Numbered from the stretch's first letter, positions 8,403-18,063 are shown. The stretch is DNA of 64,000 nt from Halodesulfovibrio sp. (GCF_015482765.1 NZ_JADMLB010000021.1:18145-82144), one strand, 5' to 3'. The notes: generated by a model from the letters alone, not told the origin. Numbers and translations are program-made.

Positions 8403-8768
8403 ATGGCAACAATCATGGTGCTCGACGATGTTATTGACGCAGGTGTTCTTATTAAACGCATTTTAGAGCGCAAAGGACATTCCGTACTGGTATTTACAGA
8501 CGAAGAAGAAGCCCTGACCTTTGCCCAGAAAGAAACCCCTGATCTTGCAATTCTTGATATCAAACTCCGCAAGATGACCGGTGTGGAAGTGTTGGCTGAA
8601 TTAAAAAAACGCTCCGCTGATACTCAGGTCATTATGCTCACCGGCTATCCGACGCTAGAGACAGCCCGGGAGTCCCTTAAACTTGGTGCAAACGAATATT
8701 GCGTTAAACCGATTGATAAAGAAGAACTGGAAAACAAAGTACAGGAAGTGCTTTCCGCCGCAGTATAG
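8403..8768 (+). CDS. Single-domain response regulator
   Basis: A 121-residue CheY-like receiver with no output domain. The acidic pair Asp8/Asp9, the phospho-acceptor Asp52 (LAILDIKL), the LTGY switch threonine and the VKPI lysine are all present. It lies 126 bases after the histidine kinase and is the obvious partner. Having no DNA-binding domain, it must act by protein contact, possibly on the phosphohistidine protein or the phosphatase encoded downstream. That target is my inference. Confidence 0.93.
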   Translation: MATIMVLDDVIDAGVLIKRILERKGHSVLVFTDEEEALTFAQKETPDLAILDIKLRKMTGVEVLAELKKRSADTQVIMLTGYPTLETARESLKLGANEYCVKPIDKEELENKVQEVLSAAV

Positions 8769-8789
8769 TTTTGTGCGGGCACCTTCTGT

Positions 8790-8858
8790 AGAACGGGCAA
8801 AACTGCCTTTACGTTACCTTGTCAGCATGACACTGCCGGTGTCTTCTTTGCCCGTTCT
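8790..8858 (+). promoter_or_regulatory. Long structured element between the response regulator and PEP-synthase-like genes
   Basis: AGAACGGGCAAA at 8790-8801 and TTTGCCCGTTCT at 8847-8858 are perfect 12-bp arms. They enclose 45 bases that contain a second small hairpin (GACAC/GTGTC at 8829-8843). No T run follows, so it is not a simple terminator. A mRNA processing or attenuation element is possible. Confidence 0.5.
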
Positions 8859-8944
8859 CTGAATCGTATTTCAAACACGCAGTCACGTGTGTTATCTTCT
8901 CTTTTAATTGATCTGTTATCTAACTCACTGAGTTCAGAGGGACT

Positions 8945-11392
8945 ATGTTTATTACAGAGCTGTTTAAGCACTGGACATTCCGGGCATTCGCTCCGGGTAC
9001 TCTTTTGCGCACAAAATACAATGCCTTCAAAGAACTCCTTCGTCTGGATGAACGATGCCTTGAACACATCGCCGACCTTGAAGAAATTCACTACGGAAGA
9101 GAACAGGCTGACTGGACACGTGTAGTACGACTGACGGAAGACCTCGGGCGTGACATTCGTGGACTTATCGAACAATTACAGCTGATGAGCCCTGTAAAAT
9201 ATATGGACTTACAGGACTATGCGACCAAGTTGAATTTCTATGTTCGAATGGGAGTCAGTGTCGAAGATCCACACATTGAACCGCCTTTTATTTTCACTCT
9301 GGAAGAAGCAAACGAGATGCCGCACGCTGCTGGCGGAAAGGCAGCTAATTTGGCTAAAATATGCAGCGAAAAAGGAATTAACCTGCTTCCGGCACGTGTA
9401 ATTTCTGCACATGCCTACCACTATTTTATTGAAGTAAATGACCTGCGGGAAGAACTAGACAAACGTCTTAGTTCTGTGTCCCTCACAGATGCTGCTGCAC
9501 TGGATGAGCTTGCGCATGAAATGCAGGAGCTGATTCTTCAGGCTGAGATGCCAGATCCCATTGCAAATGAAATGGAAATTGCAGCAATGGAGCTTGGAAA
9601 GAACGGTATCAAACTTGCCGTACGTTCAAGTGCTGTTGCTGAAGACGGTGTCGCGTCTTTTGCAGGGCAATACACTTCCGTTCTGGATGTTACACCAGCC
9701 AATATTGTTCAGGCATGGAAAGAAGTTGTTGCCTCCAAATATACTCCCCGCGCCTTAGCTTACAGAATCATGAACGGACTTGCCGATACTGAAACTCCGA
9801 TGGCAGTGTTGCTTATGCCAATGGTTGATGCAGTCTGCGCGGGTGTTGCGTACTCCACAGTGTCACCTGATCAGGCCGCTGCGATTGAAGAGCCTGCCGT
9901 TGCGATTTATGCCACATCCGGCATTGGAGAAAAGCTTGTTTCCGGTTCTGTCACGGCGCAGACTACGTATGTGAACAAGGCACTCAAACCACAGATTCTT
10001 GAAAAGCCGGCGAAATCAATTGTCCCCGTACCGACGCTGAAACGCATAGCTGCTCAAGCGCAACAGCTTGAAGCGCTATTCGGCGAGCCGCAAGATATTG
10101 AATGGGTCGTTGACCACCGCAGCAGAATTTTTATTGTTCAGAGTCGCCCTATCCCACAAAGCAGAAGAGCTCAGCAGGCAGAATGTTCACCACATGAGCT
10201 CAAGGCACTTGAAACAGGTCAAGAATGTGCCTCCATGGGCATTGCCAGCGGTAAAGTTCGCGTCGTGGCAAACTGTCAGGATATTACCGAACTGCCCCAC
10301 GGAACAATCCTAGTCACTCGAGGACTGGGCCCTGTGCTTACCCGTGTGATTCACCGCCTTAACGGTGTCATTGCTGAACGCGGCAGCGCTGCCAGCCACT
10401 TTGCCTCTGTTGCCAGAGAATTCAATGTTCCTGTGTTGAGCGGTGTTACTGATGCATGTTCACGATATATAAATGATCAGCTGGTGACGGTCGATGGAAC
10501 CAACGGCTCAGTCTTTGACGGGCTTCTTCCTGACTGCCATTTTGAAAATAATGAAGCGCAGCAAGGTGTTATTCCCCGACTGGGAAAAGTACTTCCGCGT
10601 ATTGCTCGTCTGACTCTTCTTGACCCTTCTTCAGAATCCTTTGCTCCGGAATACTGCAAGTCATTACATGACCTTGTCCGTTTCGTGCACGAAAAAGGCG
10701 TGGAAGAAATGTTCTCACTGGTGGATCAATCCAATCGAGGATTATCCGGCTCCCGCAAATTACAGACGCATCTGCCACTCAGTATGTACGTGCTGAACCT
10801 TGATAACGGGTTATTCCACTCTGCTGCCGGAAAAAAAGAAGTAGAACAAAGTGACATCGCCTCAGTGCCAATGTGGGCATTCTGGTTCGGGCTTTCTTCT
10901 GAACTGGTCACATGGCACGATGCTCTTCCGCATTTTGACTGGGAGCATTTTGACAAAGTCAGTGCCGGAATCATTTCCAAAGATTCACCGTTGCTCGCAA
11001 GTTACGCGATTATTTCTGATAAATACATGCATGCAATGCTCCGTTTCGGCTACCATTTCTCCGTTGTTGACTGCATGTGCGGAGATAAAGACAGGCAGAA
11101 TTATATCCGCTTCCGTTTCATGGGCGGTGGTGGTAAATCGCACCAGCGCACGCTGCGTCTCGACTTTATTGAGCGTATTCTTTCGAAAAACAACTTCGCC
11201 ATTGAACGTAAAGGCGACATGTTGAATGCACGTCACGGAATGGAAGAAGAGCACATTATCCAGCAGCGTCTTGCTCTGCTCGGTTTACTTCTGGCCAAGA
11301 CACGTATGCTTGATATGCGCCTTGAAGACCCAAGTGATATTGATGCCCTTGAAAAAGAATTCATACAGGATCTCGGGAGCCTGACCTATTGA
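8945..11392 (+). CDS. Orphan PEP-synthase-like protein with ATP-grasp and phosphohistidine domains
   Basis: An 815-residue protein. Residues 1-110 are not recognised. Residues about 125-405 match the PEP/pyruvate-binding ATP-grasp domain of PpsA (AGGKAANLAKICSEKGI, VRSSAVAEDGVASFAGQY, IEWVVDHRSRIFIVQSRP). Residues about 430-510 are the swivelling domain, with His485 in ERGSAASHFASVAREF as the phospho-carrier. The usual C-terminal PEP-binding barrel is missing. Residues 530-815 are a different, unrecognised region. It therefore resembles rifampicin phosphotransferase-type relatives, which move a phosphate from ATP via His to another acceptor. The acceptor is unknown. The start has GAGGG upstream. 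The stop overlaps the next gene by 4 bases. Confidence 0.82.
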   Translation: MFITELFKHWTFRAFAPGTLLRTKYNAFKELLRLDERCLEHIADLEEIHYGREQADWTRVVRLTEDLGRDIRGLIEQLQLMSPVKYMDLQDYATKLNFYVRMGVSVEDPHIEPPFIFTLEEANEMPHAAGGKAANLAKICSEKGINLLPARVISAHAYHYFIEVNDLREELDKRLSSVSLTDAAALDELAHEMQELILQAEMPDPIANEMEIAAMELGKNGIKLAVRSSAVAEDGVASFAGQYTSVLDVTPANIVQAWKEVVASKYTPRALAYRIMNGLADTETPMAVLLMPMVDAVCAGVAYSTVSPDQAAAIEEPAVAIYATSGIGEKLVSGSVTAQTTYVNKALKPQILEKPAKSIVPVPTLKRIAAQAQQLEALFGEPQDIEWVVDHRSRIFIVQSRPIPQSRRAQQAECSPHELKALETGQECASMGIASGKVRVVANCQDITELPHGTILVTRGLGPVLTRVIHRLNGVIAERGSAASHFASVAREFNVPVLSGVTDACSRYINDQLVTVDGTNGSVFDGLLPDCHFENNEAQQGVIPRLGKVLPRIARLTLLDPSSESFAPEYCKSLHDLVRFVHEKGVEEMFSLVDQSNRGLSGSRKLQTHLPLSMYVLNLDNGLFHSAAGKKEVEQSDIASVPMWAFWFGLSSELVTWHDALPHFDWEHFDKVSAGIISKDSPLLASYAIISDKYMHAMLRFGYHFSVVDCMCGDKDRQNYIRFRFMGGGGKSHQRTLRLDFIERILSKNNFAIERKGDMLNARHGMEEEHIIQQRLALLGLLLAKTRMLDMRLEDPSDIDALEKEFIQDLGSLTY

Positions 11393-12543
11393 TTGATCCG
11401 CGTCCTTTGCTCACCCGTATACGCTCCAGCGCTTCACACATTGCCTCATGCATGTGGCAGGCTGTTACGTATACTGCCCCTGCCGGTACCTCGGAACATT
11501 CTGTGTTTCCGGTGCACTGGGTTTCCTCGCACCTTGCGCTCGGCCCTGCACCCAGTACGCAAAGACACTTTGCGGCAATAAAAGAGCAGAAAATTTCCTG
11601 CATTCTTAACCTCTGCGCTGAAATGAAAGAACTCCCTTCGCTGGAAGAACAAGCCGGTTTTGAAGTGTACTTCATGCCAATCGAGGATGAAGAGGCACCG
11701 GAATTGGAGCAGCTTGATGCGGCGTTGGACTGGCTGGATGAACAGCTGTTCTTGGGGAAATACGTATACATCCATTGCAGGCACGGCATTGGGAGAACGG
11801 GAACCGTTCTTAATGCATACTTATTGCGACGAGGGTTAGGACACAAGCGCGCTGCAAAGGTTCTGCACAAGCTTCGGGCTGAGCCGACCAATTTTACGCA
11901 ATGGCGCACTGTACGGAAATACGGTGCACAGCATCCACCGTTAACCATTAAAAATCCTACATTGGAATTTGGCGAGGGAGCAGCTGAGGCGCTTACCCCA
12001 TTCCTTGCAGACTACGATCATCTCAGAGGAACAATTGATGACCAGCTTGCAATGCATCACGCAGACTCTTTTTGCGGAATGGAAGATAACGCCTGCTGTC
12101 ATACTTGCGTTCCTTTGACTCTTATTGAGTCGCTTGCCCTTGCAACGCATCTCAATACATCCATTCCAAGTGCCGCACGTACAGACATTATTGAACGCGC
12201 CGCTGAGGCTGTGCGCCTTGAGAAAGGGAATGCGCAAGGGTTGTCGGGCACATTCTGTTTGTATGCAACCGACATTGCGTGCCCTCTGCTGAAAGACGGG
12301 GCATGTTTACTGTACGATTACCGTCCATTGCGATGCCGACTCTCAGGAATTTCACCTGAATTAAGCACGCGCATTTGGAAAGATATTCTGCATACACCAC
12401 TTGAACACCTCTCTTCACAGGTATACCTCAACCTCACAGGAACACTGCCGGATCATACAACACTTATGTTTACAATCCCGGAAGTTCTTTCAGGAAAATA
12501 CGTACAAAAACTCTTTTCCGTACTAAAATCTAATTCAAAATAA
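11389..12543 (+). CDS. Dual-specificity phosphatase fused to a YkgJ-type cysteine cluster domain
   Basis: A 384-residue fusion. The N-terminal half (about 35-175) is a dual-specificity/tyrosine phosphatase with the catalytic P-loop HCRHGIGRTG (Cys130, Arg136). The C-terminal half (about 205-384) has the YkgJ/UPF0153 pattern: Cys229, 236, 237, 240, then 290, 298, 306 and 316 (YDYRPLRCRLSG), likely to bind zinc or an iron-sulfur centre. The start is a TTG at 11389 inside the stop region of the PEP-synthase-like gene, so the two are translationally coupled. The pairing of a phosphohistidine protein and a phosphatase suggests one phosphorylates and the other removes, but no substrate is known. 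Confidence 0.83.
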   Translation: MIDPRPLLTRIRSSASHIASCMWQAVTYTAPAGTSEHSVFPVHWVSSHLALGPAPSTQRHFAAIKEQKISCILNLCAEMKELPSLEEQAGFEVYFMPIEDEEAPELEQLDAALDWLDEQLFLGKYVYIHCRHGIGRTGTVLNAYLLRRGLGHKRAAKVLHKLRAEPTNFTQWRTVRKYGAQHPPLTIKNPTLEFGEGAAEALTPFLADYDHLRGTIDDQLAMHHADSFCGMEDNACCHTCVPLTLIESLALATHLNTSIPSAARTDIIERAAEAVRLEKGNAQGLSGTFCLYATDIACPLLKDGACLLYDYRPLRCRLSGISPELSTRIWKDILHTPLEHLSSQVYLNLTGTLPDHTTLMFTIPEVLSGKYVQKLFSVLKSNSK

Positions 12544-12703
12544 CAAATGACAAAAAGCACAACCTTTTGTTTTTACTACACTTAGTTCGTGACAAAATTC
12601 ATTATCTAATTCCTTCTTGCACAAGGTAAATGTGTTTTGCTATCTGACTTCATTGCTTCTGAGCAAACGTACAGTTATGTACCATCATATATTGGAGTCA
12701 AAC

Positions 12704-13342
12704 ATGGCAACATTACCTGCTAGCGCTCTTATCCAGCGCGACAAAGAAACATACCAGATTCGTCTTACCCCACCATCCGGTGTTATTACTGCTGACGAAC
12801 TTCGCCAGCTTGCAGACGTGGCTGACAAATACGAAGTACCACTTCTTAAAATTACTTCCGGTCAACGTATCGCTCTTATCGGTCTTAATGAAGAAGACAT
12901 GGCTAACGCTTCTGAAGAAGTACCATTCCGTATCGGTGGTCACTACATTCAGGCTTGCCCTGGTACAGACTGGTGTAAAATGGGTCAGTGCGATTCCTTA
13001 GGTCTCGGACAGACCCTTACCGAAAAAATCGGTACACTCAAAACTGCTGCAAAAATCAAAGTCGGCGTTTGCGGTTGCCCGATCGGCTGCTCCGAAAGCC
13101 ACATTCGTGACATCGGCTTTATCGGCGGTAAAAAAGGCTGGACCATGGTTATCGGTGGTAACTCCGGTTCCCGTCCACGTATCGCGGATACCCTTGCAGA
13201 GAACCTTACTGAAGAAGAAGCACTTGATCTTCTCGATCGCTTCCTCACCCATTACAACGAAACTGCTAAGAAAAAACAGCGTGTAGCACGTTACGTTGAA
13301 GAACACGGCATTGAAGCAATCCGTGAAACTATGGGCGTGTAA
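12704..13342 (+). CDS. Small assimilatory-type (low-spin) siroheme sulfite reductase
   Basis: A 212-residue cytoplasmic enzyme of the nitrite/sulfite reductase ferredoxin-like family, like the small sulfite reductase known from Desulfovibrio vulgaris. It reduces sulfite by six electrons to sulfide. The siroheme/[4Fe-4S] ligands are visible: Cys85 and Cys91 (CPGTDWC) and Cys125 and Cys129 (CPIGC). The usual two-repeat architecture of larger sulfite reductases is absent, which is normal for this small class. I chose the ATG at 12704 with TGGAGT upstream. Longer in-frame starts add about 29 unlikely residues. It has its own 160-base upstream region and ends at a strong terminator. Confidence 0.9.
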   Translation: MATLPASALIQRDKETYQIRLTPPSGVITADELRQLADVADKYEVPLLKITSGQRIALIGLNEEDMANASEEVPFRIGGHYIQACPGTDWCKMGQCDSLGLGQTLTEKIGTLKTAAKIKVGVCGCPIGCSESHIRDIGFIGGKKGWTMVIGGNSGSRPRIADTLAENLTEEEALDLLDRFLTHYNETAKKKQRVARYVEEHGIEAIRETMGV

Positions 13343-13360
13343 GTTCCACGCACTTTTCCT

Positions 13361-13397
13361 AAAAAAGCGGATGCTCATATGAGCATCCGCTTTTTTT
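13361..13397. terminator. Bidirectional terminator between sulfite reductase and asparaginase genes
   Basis: GCGGATGCTC and GAGCATCCGC form part of a 24-base perfect palindrome at 13367-13390. It has an A run before it and a T run after it, so it can serve both converging genes. Confidence 0.9.
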
Positions 13398-13408
13398 ATT
13401 ATATAAAT

Positions 13409-14314
13409 CTATTCATTCATATGGACAGTGGTGTGAATAGTGCCATCCGGCAACACATACGCATGCGCCATGTGATCTGTATTATGGTAAATTCCATAAT
13501 TGCCGTCTTTATCAAGCAGAATAACTCCGGCATGTCCTGCAACTCTCCGATACAGCATCGAAATAGCTTCCTTTGCCGCACCATCCGCAGGGTGTTGCTT
13601 CAAATATTCACAAGCCTTTGAACACATGAGGGTTCTTATTACTCCCTCACCGAATCCGGTACATGAGGCTCCGCCTAATTCATTATCTGCATACACTCCG
13701 GCTCCGCAAATAGGTGAGTCGCCAACTCTTCCCGGTAATTTATACGGTGTTCCCCCTGTGGAGGTCGATGCCGCTATGTTACCGTCTTTATCTATCGCAA
13801 CCGCTCCGACTGTTCCCTGAGGGACTGGAGCAAAGGCTTCGTGAGTTGAGTATCCGTCCTGACTGCGAAGTTTTTCATAAAGCTGAAGCTCTCGTTCTAC
13901 AAACAGATCTCGAGGATCGCACTCCAATAATCCCTGTTCACGCGCAAAACGCTCTGCTCCATCTCCGATTAAAAAACAAAATTCTGTTTCCAGAACCTTA
14001 CGCGCTATATCTACAGGAGTCATAAACCGTCGCACTCCGGCAACAGCTCCAAAATTCAAATCACGTCCATCCATAATAGATGCATCCAGCTCTATCTGGC
14101 CATCTGCATTTAACACTGCTCCGCGCCCTGCATCGAAAGTATCATCTTTTTCCAACACATTGATTGCAGCTTGTACAGCGTCGAGCGCACTTGCTCCATC
14201 AAGCAGTAAAGGATACGCAGCTTCAACAGCATGACGGCACCCGTCAAGGTGAGCCTGCTTGCGATCATCCGGAATTGTCCAAGCACCACCGTGAACAATA
14301 ATCTTCGGTTCCAT
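13409..14314 (-). CDS. Isoaspartyl peptidase / L-asparaginase (Ntn hydrolase, plant type)
   Basis: A 301-residue T2-family amidohydrolase that cleaves isoaspartyl dipeptides and asparagine. It is made as a precursor that cuts itself before the catalytic threonine, here in VPQGTVGAVAIDKDG. Family motifs HGGAW near the N-terminus, GRGAVLN, GDSPICGAG and the C-terminal 'TGFGEGVIR' are present, and length is typical. It has AGGTGAG before its ATG. It converges on the sulfite reductase gene and shares its terminator. No obvious functional link to its neighbours. Confidence 0.92.
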   Translation of the reverse strand: MEPKIIVHGGAWTIPDDRKQAHLDGCRHAVEAAYPLLLDGASALDAVQAAINVLEKDDTFDAGRGAVLNADGQIELDASIMDGRDLNFGAVAGVRRFMTPVDIARKVLETEFCFLIGDGAERFAREQGLLECDPRDLFVERELQLYEKLRSQDGYSTHEAFAPVPQGTVGAVAIDKDGNIAASTSTGGTPYKLPGRVGDSPICGAGVYADNELGGASCTGFGEGVIRTLMCSKACEYLKQHPADGAAKEAISMLYRRVAGHAGVILLDKDGNYGIYHNTDHMAHAYVLPDGTIHTTVHMNE

Positions 14315-14549
14315 TCTTTCTCACCTATCTTTTTATCAGTACCTATTTCATAGACAGAATACTGCCCTGCATTATTACCAATCTGTACTTCTACAAAAAA
14401 AATGGTGCAAGGACTTTGCCTTGAGCATCATCCTGACACCACTATCTGTTTTCGAAATCCTTACATTATTTCATCAGAGCTGAAGCGGGATGCAATCTCT
14501 TATTAAAACCCCACTTCTCTTAACTCTTCACTCTGGATGACAGGCAACA

Positions 14550-16469
14550 TCAAGTACCCTGATATTTTAAACAAAGGGCACCCAGCGGGGGCAATGTCAG
14601 TTCGAGATACCCCTGTCCTCCAAAATCATCAGGACAAGTCTCAATCTGAGCGACATTTCCGACATTTGAGCCGCCATAATACATACTGTCGCTATTCAAA
14701 ATTTCTTTCCAGACTCCGCCCTTTGGACACGCAACACGATAATGATGCCGTACTACAGGAGTAAAATTGAATATCCAGAACAACGGTGCTCCGTCGCCCC
14801 CTGTTCGGACAAAACTTATGACGGAAGCGCCATAGTCAGAGAAATCCACCCACCTAAATCCCTTCCAACTAAAATCATCTTTATGCATTGCCTCTTCAGA
14901 AACAAGAACACGATTCAAATCGCGAACAAGCGCCCTAATTCCATCATGGGCAGGGAACTGAAGAAGGCACCAATCCAGCTCTTCACGGGGATTCCATTCA
15001 TTCCACTGTCCGAACTCACTCCCCATAAACAACATTTTTTTACCGGGGTGTGCCCACATGTATGCATAAAGAAGCCTTAAATTTGCCTGCTTCTGCCACA
15101 CATCACCACTCATTTTGCTAAGGATAGTTCCCTTGCCGTGAACAACCTCATCATGCGACAAAGGAAGAACAAAATTTTCGCTGAACGCGTACAGCATGCT
15201 GAAGGTAAGGCTGTTATGGCTATAGCTTCGATAAACAGGGTCGGTCGAAAAATATTTCAGGCTGTCATTCATCCAGCCCATATTCCATTTAAAAGTAAAC
15301 CCAAGCCCGCCCGTATAGAGCGGACGAGATACTCCCGGCCACGATGTAGACTCTTCTGCTATCATGGCAACACCCGGAAACTGATCGTGCGCCACCCGAT
15401 TTAACTCACGCAGAAAGTCAATTGCTTCAAGATTTTCTCGACCGCCATACTGATTTGGACACCACTGTCCTTCACATCGGGAGTAATCAAGATACAGCAT
15501 GGAAGCGACAGCATCTATACGCAGTCCATCTATATGAAATTCACGCAACCAATAAAGAGCATTTGCGAAAAGAAAATTACGAACTTCGTGACGACCATAA
15601 TTAAATATATATGTGCCCCAATCCGGATGTTCACCAAGTTGCGGGTCTAAATGTTCATAAAGTGCGCTTCCGTCAAACCTTCCAAGGCACCAATCATCTT
15701 TAGGAAAATGCGCGGGCACCCAATCCAGAAAAACACCGATCCCCGCATTATGTAAGGCATCTACAAATCCTTTAAACTCCTCAGGAGTTCCAAAGCGGGA
15801 CGTCGGCGCAAAGTAATTACTGGTCTGATACCCCCACGACTCATCAAGCGGATGTTCTGCAACCGGAAGCAGCTCTACATGCGTGAATCCCATATCGGTC
15901 ACATAATTAATCAGCAGTTCGGCTATCTTTCCGTACCGCAAGAATCCGTTCCCCTCCGGATCATGATCGCGGCACCAAGAACCTAGATGGACTTCGTAAA
16001 TTGAAATGGGTTTATCGAGTGGAGGCCCCTGTTCTCTTCGAGCCTGCATCCATGCGTCATCTGTCCAAGTATAGTTGTCCAGATCCCATGTACATGACGC
16101 AACTCCCGGACGAAGCTCACAATGGAATGCTAAAGGATCAACTTTGTAGGTGTCCCGTCCGTCTTTTCCGACAATGCTAAACTTATACAATTGCCCCTTT
16201 TCCACTCCGGAAATAAAGGCTGCCCACACACCGGAAACGCCGACAGGGTACAACGGTAATTCTCTAAAGTGCCAATCATTAAAATCCCCTGCCACGTGTA
16301 CTTCTTGCGCATTAGGAGCCCAAACAGCAAAGCGATATCCTTTCACTCCGTCCATTTCGACAGGATGAGCACCAAGAAACCTGTATAAATCCCAATGAGT
16401 TCCTTCACCGAACAAGTATAAATCGAACGGCTCAACAAATGCAGGAACGCTTTTCTGTGTACCCCTCAT
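14550..16469 (-). CDS. glgB: 1,4-alpha-glucan branching enzyme
   Basis: A 639-residue GH13 enzyme that makes the alpha-1,6 branches of glycogen. The N-terminal CBM48 domain (RFLGAHPVEMDGVKGYRFAVWAPNA) is followed by the barrel with 'DWVPAHFPKDDW', GLRIDAVASMLYLDY, AEESTSWPGV and LPLSHDEVVHGKG. The last three hold the catalytic Asp, Glu and Asp. I chose the ATG at 16469 with GGAG just before it rather than a TTG four codons upstream. It lies 24 bases after glgA on the same strand, so the two form an operon for glycogen synthesis. No glgC is in the window. Confidence 0.95.
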   Translation of the reverse strand: MRGTQKSVPAFVEPFDLYLFGEGTHWDLYRFLGAHPVEMDGVKGYRFAVWAPNAQEVHVAGDFNDWHFRELPLYPVGVSGVWAAFISGVEKGQLYKFSIVGKDGRDTYKVDPLAFHCELRPGVASCTWDLDNYTWTDDAWMQARREQGPPLDKPISIYEVHLGSWCRDHDPEGNGFLRYGKIAELLINYVTDMGFTHVELLPVAEHPLDESWGYQTSNYFAPTSRFGTPEEFKGFVDALHNAGIGVFLDWVPAHFPKDDWCLGRFDGSALYEHLDPQLGEHPDWGTYIFNYGRHEVRNFLFANALYWLREFHIDGLRIDAVASMLYLDYSRCEGQWCPNQYGGRENLEAIDFLRELNRVAHDQFPGVAMIAEESTSWPGVSRPLYTGGLGFTFKWNMGWMNDSLKYFSTDPVYRSYSHNSLTFSMLYAFSENFVLPLSHDEVVHGKGTILSKMSGDVWQKQANLRLLYAYMWAHPGKKMLFMGSEFGQWNEWNPREELDWCLLQFPAHDGIRALVRDLNRVLVSEEAMHKDDFSWKGFRWVDFSDYGASVISFVRTGGDGAPLFWIFNFTPVVRHHYRVACPKGGVWKEILNSDSMYYGGSNVGNVAQIETCPDDFGGQGYLELTLPPLGALCLKYQGT

Positions 16470-16493
16470 GTTCTTCTCCAATGTCCTGAACGG

Positions 16494-17948
16494 TTATCTT
16501 CGCAAGCCAAGTTCGGAATACAGTTTTACGTACTCATCTGCCGCACTGTCCCATGAAAAATCTTTCGCCATTGCCCGACCAATAATTCTGCGGAATTCGC
16601 GGGGGTTATTCTCCCACACATCAATTGCGTCTGTTATGGAATCAATAAAAGCACCACTGTTAATATTTTCAAAGGTAAAGCCTGTTGCATGCGGATGAGG
16701 CCACGACATGATTGTATCATGCAACCCTCCCACAGCACTGGCAACCGGCACGGTTCCAAAACGCAAGGCATACAACTGAGTAAGCCCGCATGGTTCATAT
16801 GTTGAAGGCATCAGGAAAATATCTGAAGCGGCTTGAATTTTGTGCGCCAGCTCTTCTGTGTAATCAACAATAGTACACATCTTGTCCGGATATGTTTCCA
16901 TGTAATTCAAGAGTTGCGCTTCGCGCTCCAGATTACCTTCACCCAGCACAACAAGGCTGACATCTTTCTCCATAAGCTTTGGAATGATATCCACAAGCAT
17001 GTTAACGCCTTTTTGTTCACGCAAACGACCTATAAATCCCAGCATCGGCCGCTTTTTTAGCGAAGCGTCCAACCCAAGTTCATCAATAAGGCAACTCTTA
17101 CATGTTCGTTTACCCCGAACATTGTTCGTCGTGTATGTTTTGGGCAAATATTTATTATGTTCCGGATTCCATATTTCGTAATCCGCACCATTCAAAATAC
17201 CATGCAGCCGTTCCTTACGCCCCATAAGGACGTTATGAAGATCACAACCGAACTGGCGTGTTAAAATTTCTTTAGAATAGTTAGGAGAAACGGTGGTAAT
17301 TTTATCGGCATAGGAAATGCCCGCTTTCATAAAATTAAAATCACCATAAAATTCTACACCGTTCATCGACCATGCAGAAGGAGGGAGTCCGCAATTTTCA
17401 AAAAGACGAGAAGCAAAACGCCCCTGAAATGCGAGATTGTGGATGGTAAAAACAGAACGGGTCTCTTCCCAGAAAGGATTACTCATACGATTGAAGTAAA
17501 GATAGGCAGGCGAAAGCGCCGCCTGCCAGTCGTGCGCATGAATAATTTGTGGAGCGGAAGAAAACCGTTCCATTAATGACTGCGCAGCCCTGTTAAAAAA
17601 GATAAACCGCTCTGCATTATCAAAAAAGTCGCCTCGATGGTCACAATAATAAAAACGCCTGTCGAAATATTCACTGCGGTGAATAAAATACACAGGCATT
17701 CCTTTGTAATCTGCCTGATAGACATCAGCAGTAATAGGTTCCCAAGGGTAACCGACTGGAATATCAGACCATGCTAAACGAATATCGTACTCAGCAGTAC
17801 CTATCCTTCCGTAAAAAGGAGTAATAACCGCTGTTTTGATTCCCTTATTATGTAAAGCCAAAGGCAATGCACCCAAAACATCTCCAAGACCACCCGTTTT
17901 AGAGAACGGAAAAATCTCAGATGCGATAAATACGACGTCTGCCCCCAC
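16494..17948 (-). CDS. glgA: Glycogen synthase
   Basis: A GT5 glycogen synthase of about 484 residues that extends glycogen from ADP-glucose or UDP-glucose. The N-terminal motif '[14 protein letters not shown]' (nucleotide-sugar binding) is clear, as are 'HAHDWQAAL', [14 protein letters not shown] and the C-terminal [19 protein letters not shown] chose the GTG at 17948, preceded by GAGGAG. It places the [13 protein letters not shown] strand at the N-terminus as in other GlgA. An ATG at 17993 would add 15 residues and has a poor ribosome site. Confidence 0.93.
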   Translation of the reverse strand: MGADVVFIASEIFPFSKTGGLGDVLGALPLALHNKGIKTAVITPFYGRIGTAEYDIRLAWSDIPVGYPWEPITADVYQADYKGMPVYFIHRSEYFDRRFYYCDHRGDFFDNAERFIFFNRAAQSLMERFSSAPQIIHAHDWQAALSPAYLYFNRMSNPFWEETRSVFTIHNLAFQGRFASRLFENCGLPPSAWSMNGVEFYGDFNFMKAGISYADKITTVSPNYSKEILTRQFGCDLHNVLMGRKERLHGILNGADYEIWNPEHNKYLPKTYTTNNVRGKRTCKSCLIDELGLDASLKKRPMLGFIGRLREQKGVNMLVDIIPKLMEKDVSLVVLGEGNLEREAQLLNYMETYPDKMCTIVDYTEELAHKIQAASDIFLMPSTYEPCGLTQLYALRFGTVPVASAVGGLHDTIMSWPHPHATGFTFENINSGAFIDSITDAIDVWENNPREFRRIIGRAMAKDFSWDSAADEYVKLYSELGLRR

Positions 17949-17979
17949 ACTAAAACTCCTCGTTAGCTTTCGTATTGAA

Positions 17980-18007
17980 AGGCCGACATTCATTCAAATG
18001 TCGACCT
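17980..18007 (-). promoter_or_regulatory. Hairpin in the glgA leader
   Basis: AGGTCGACATT and AATGTCGGCCT form an 11-base stem with one mismatch, read on the minus strand about 30 bases before the chosen GTG start. The loop contains an alternative ATG. It could affect translation, but no known element matches. Confidence 0.35.
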
Positions 18008-18063
18008 CAAAAGACGATAGCGCAGCAGTTTTTTTCAGGACATGATTTATCGGATTCGACGCA

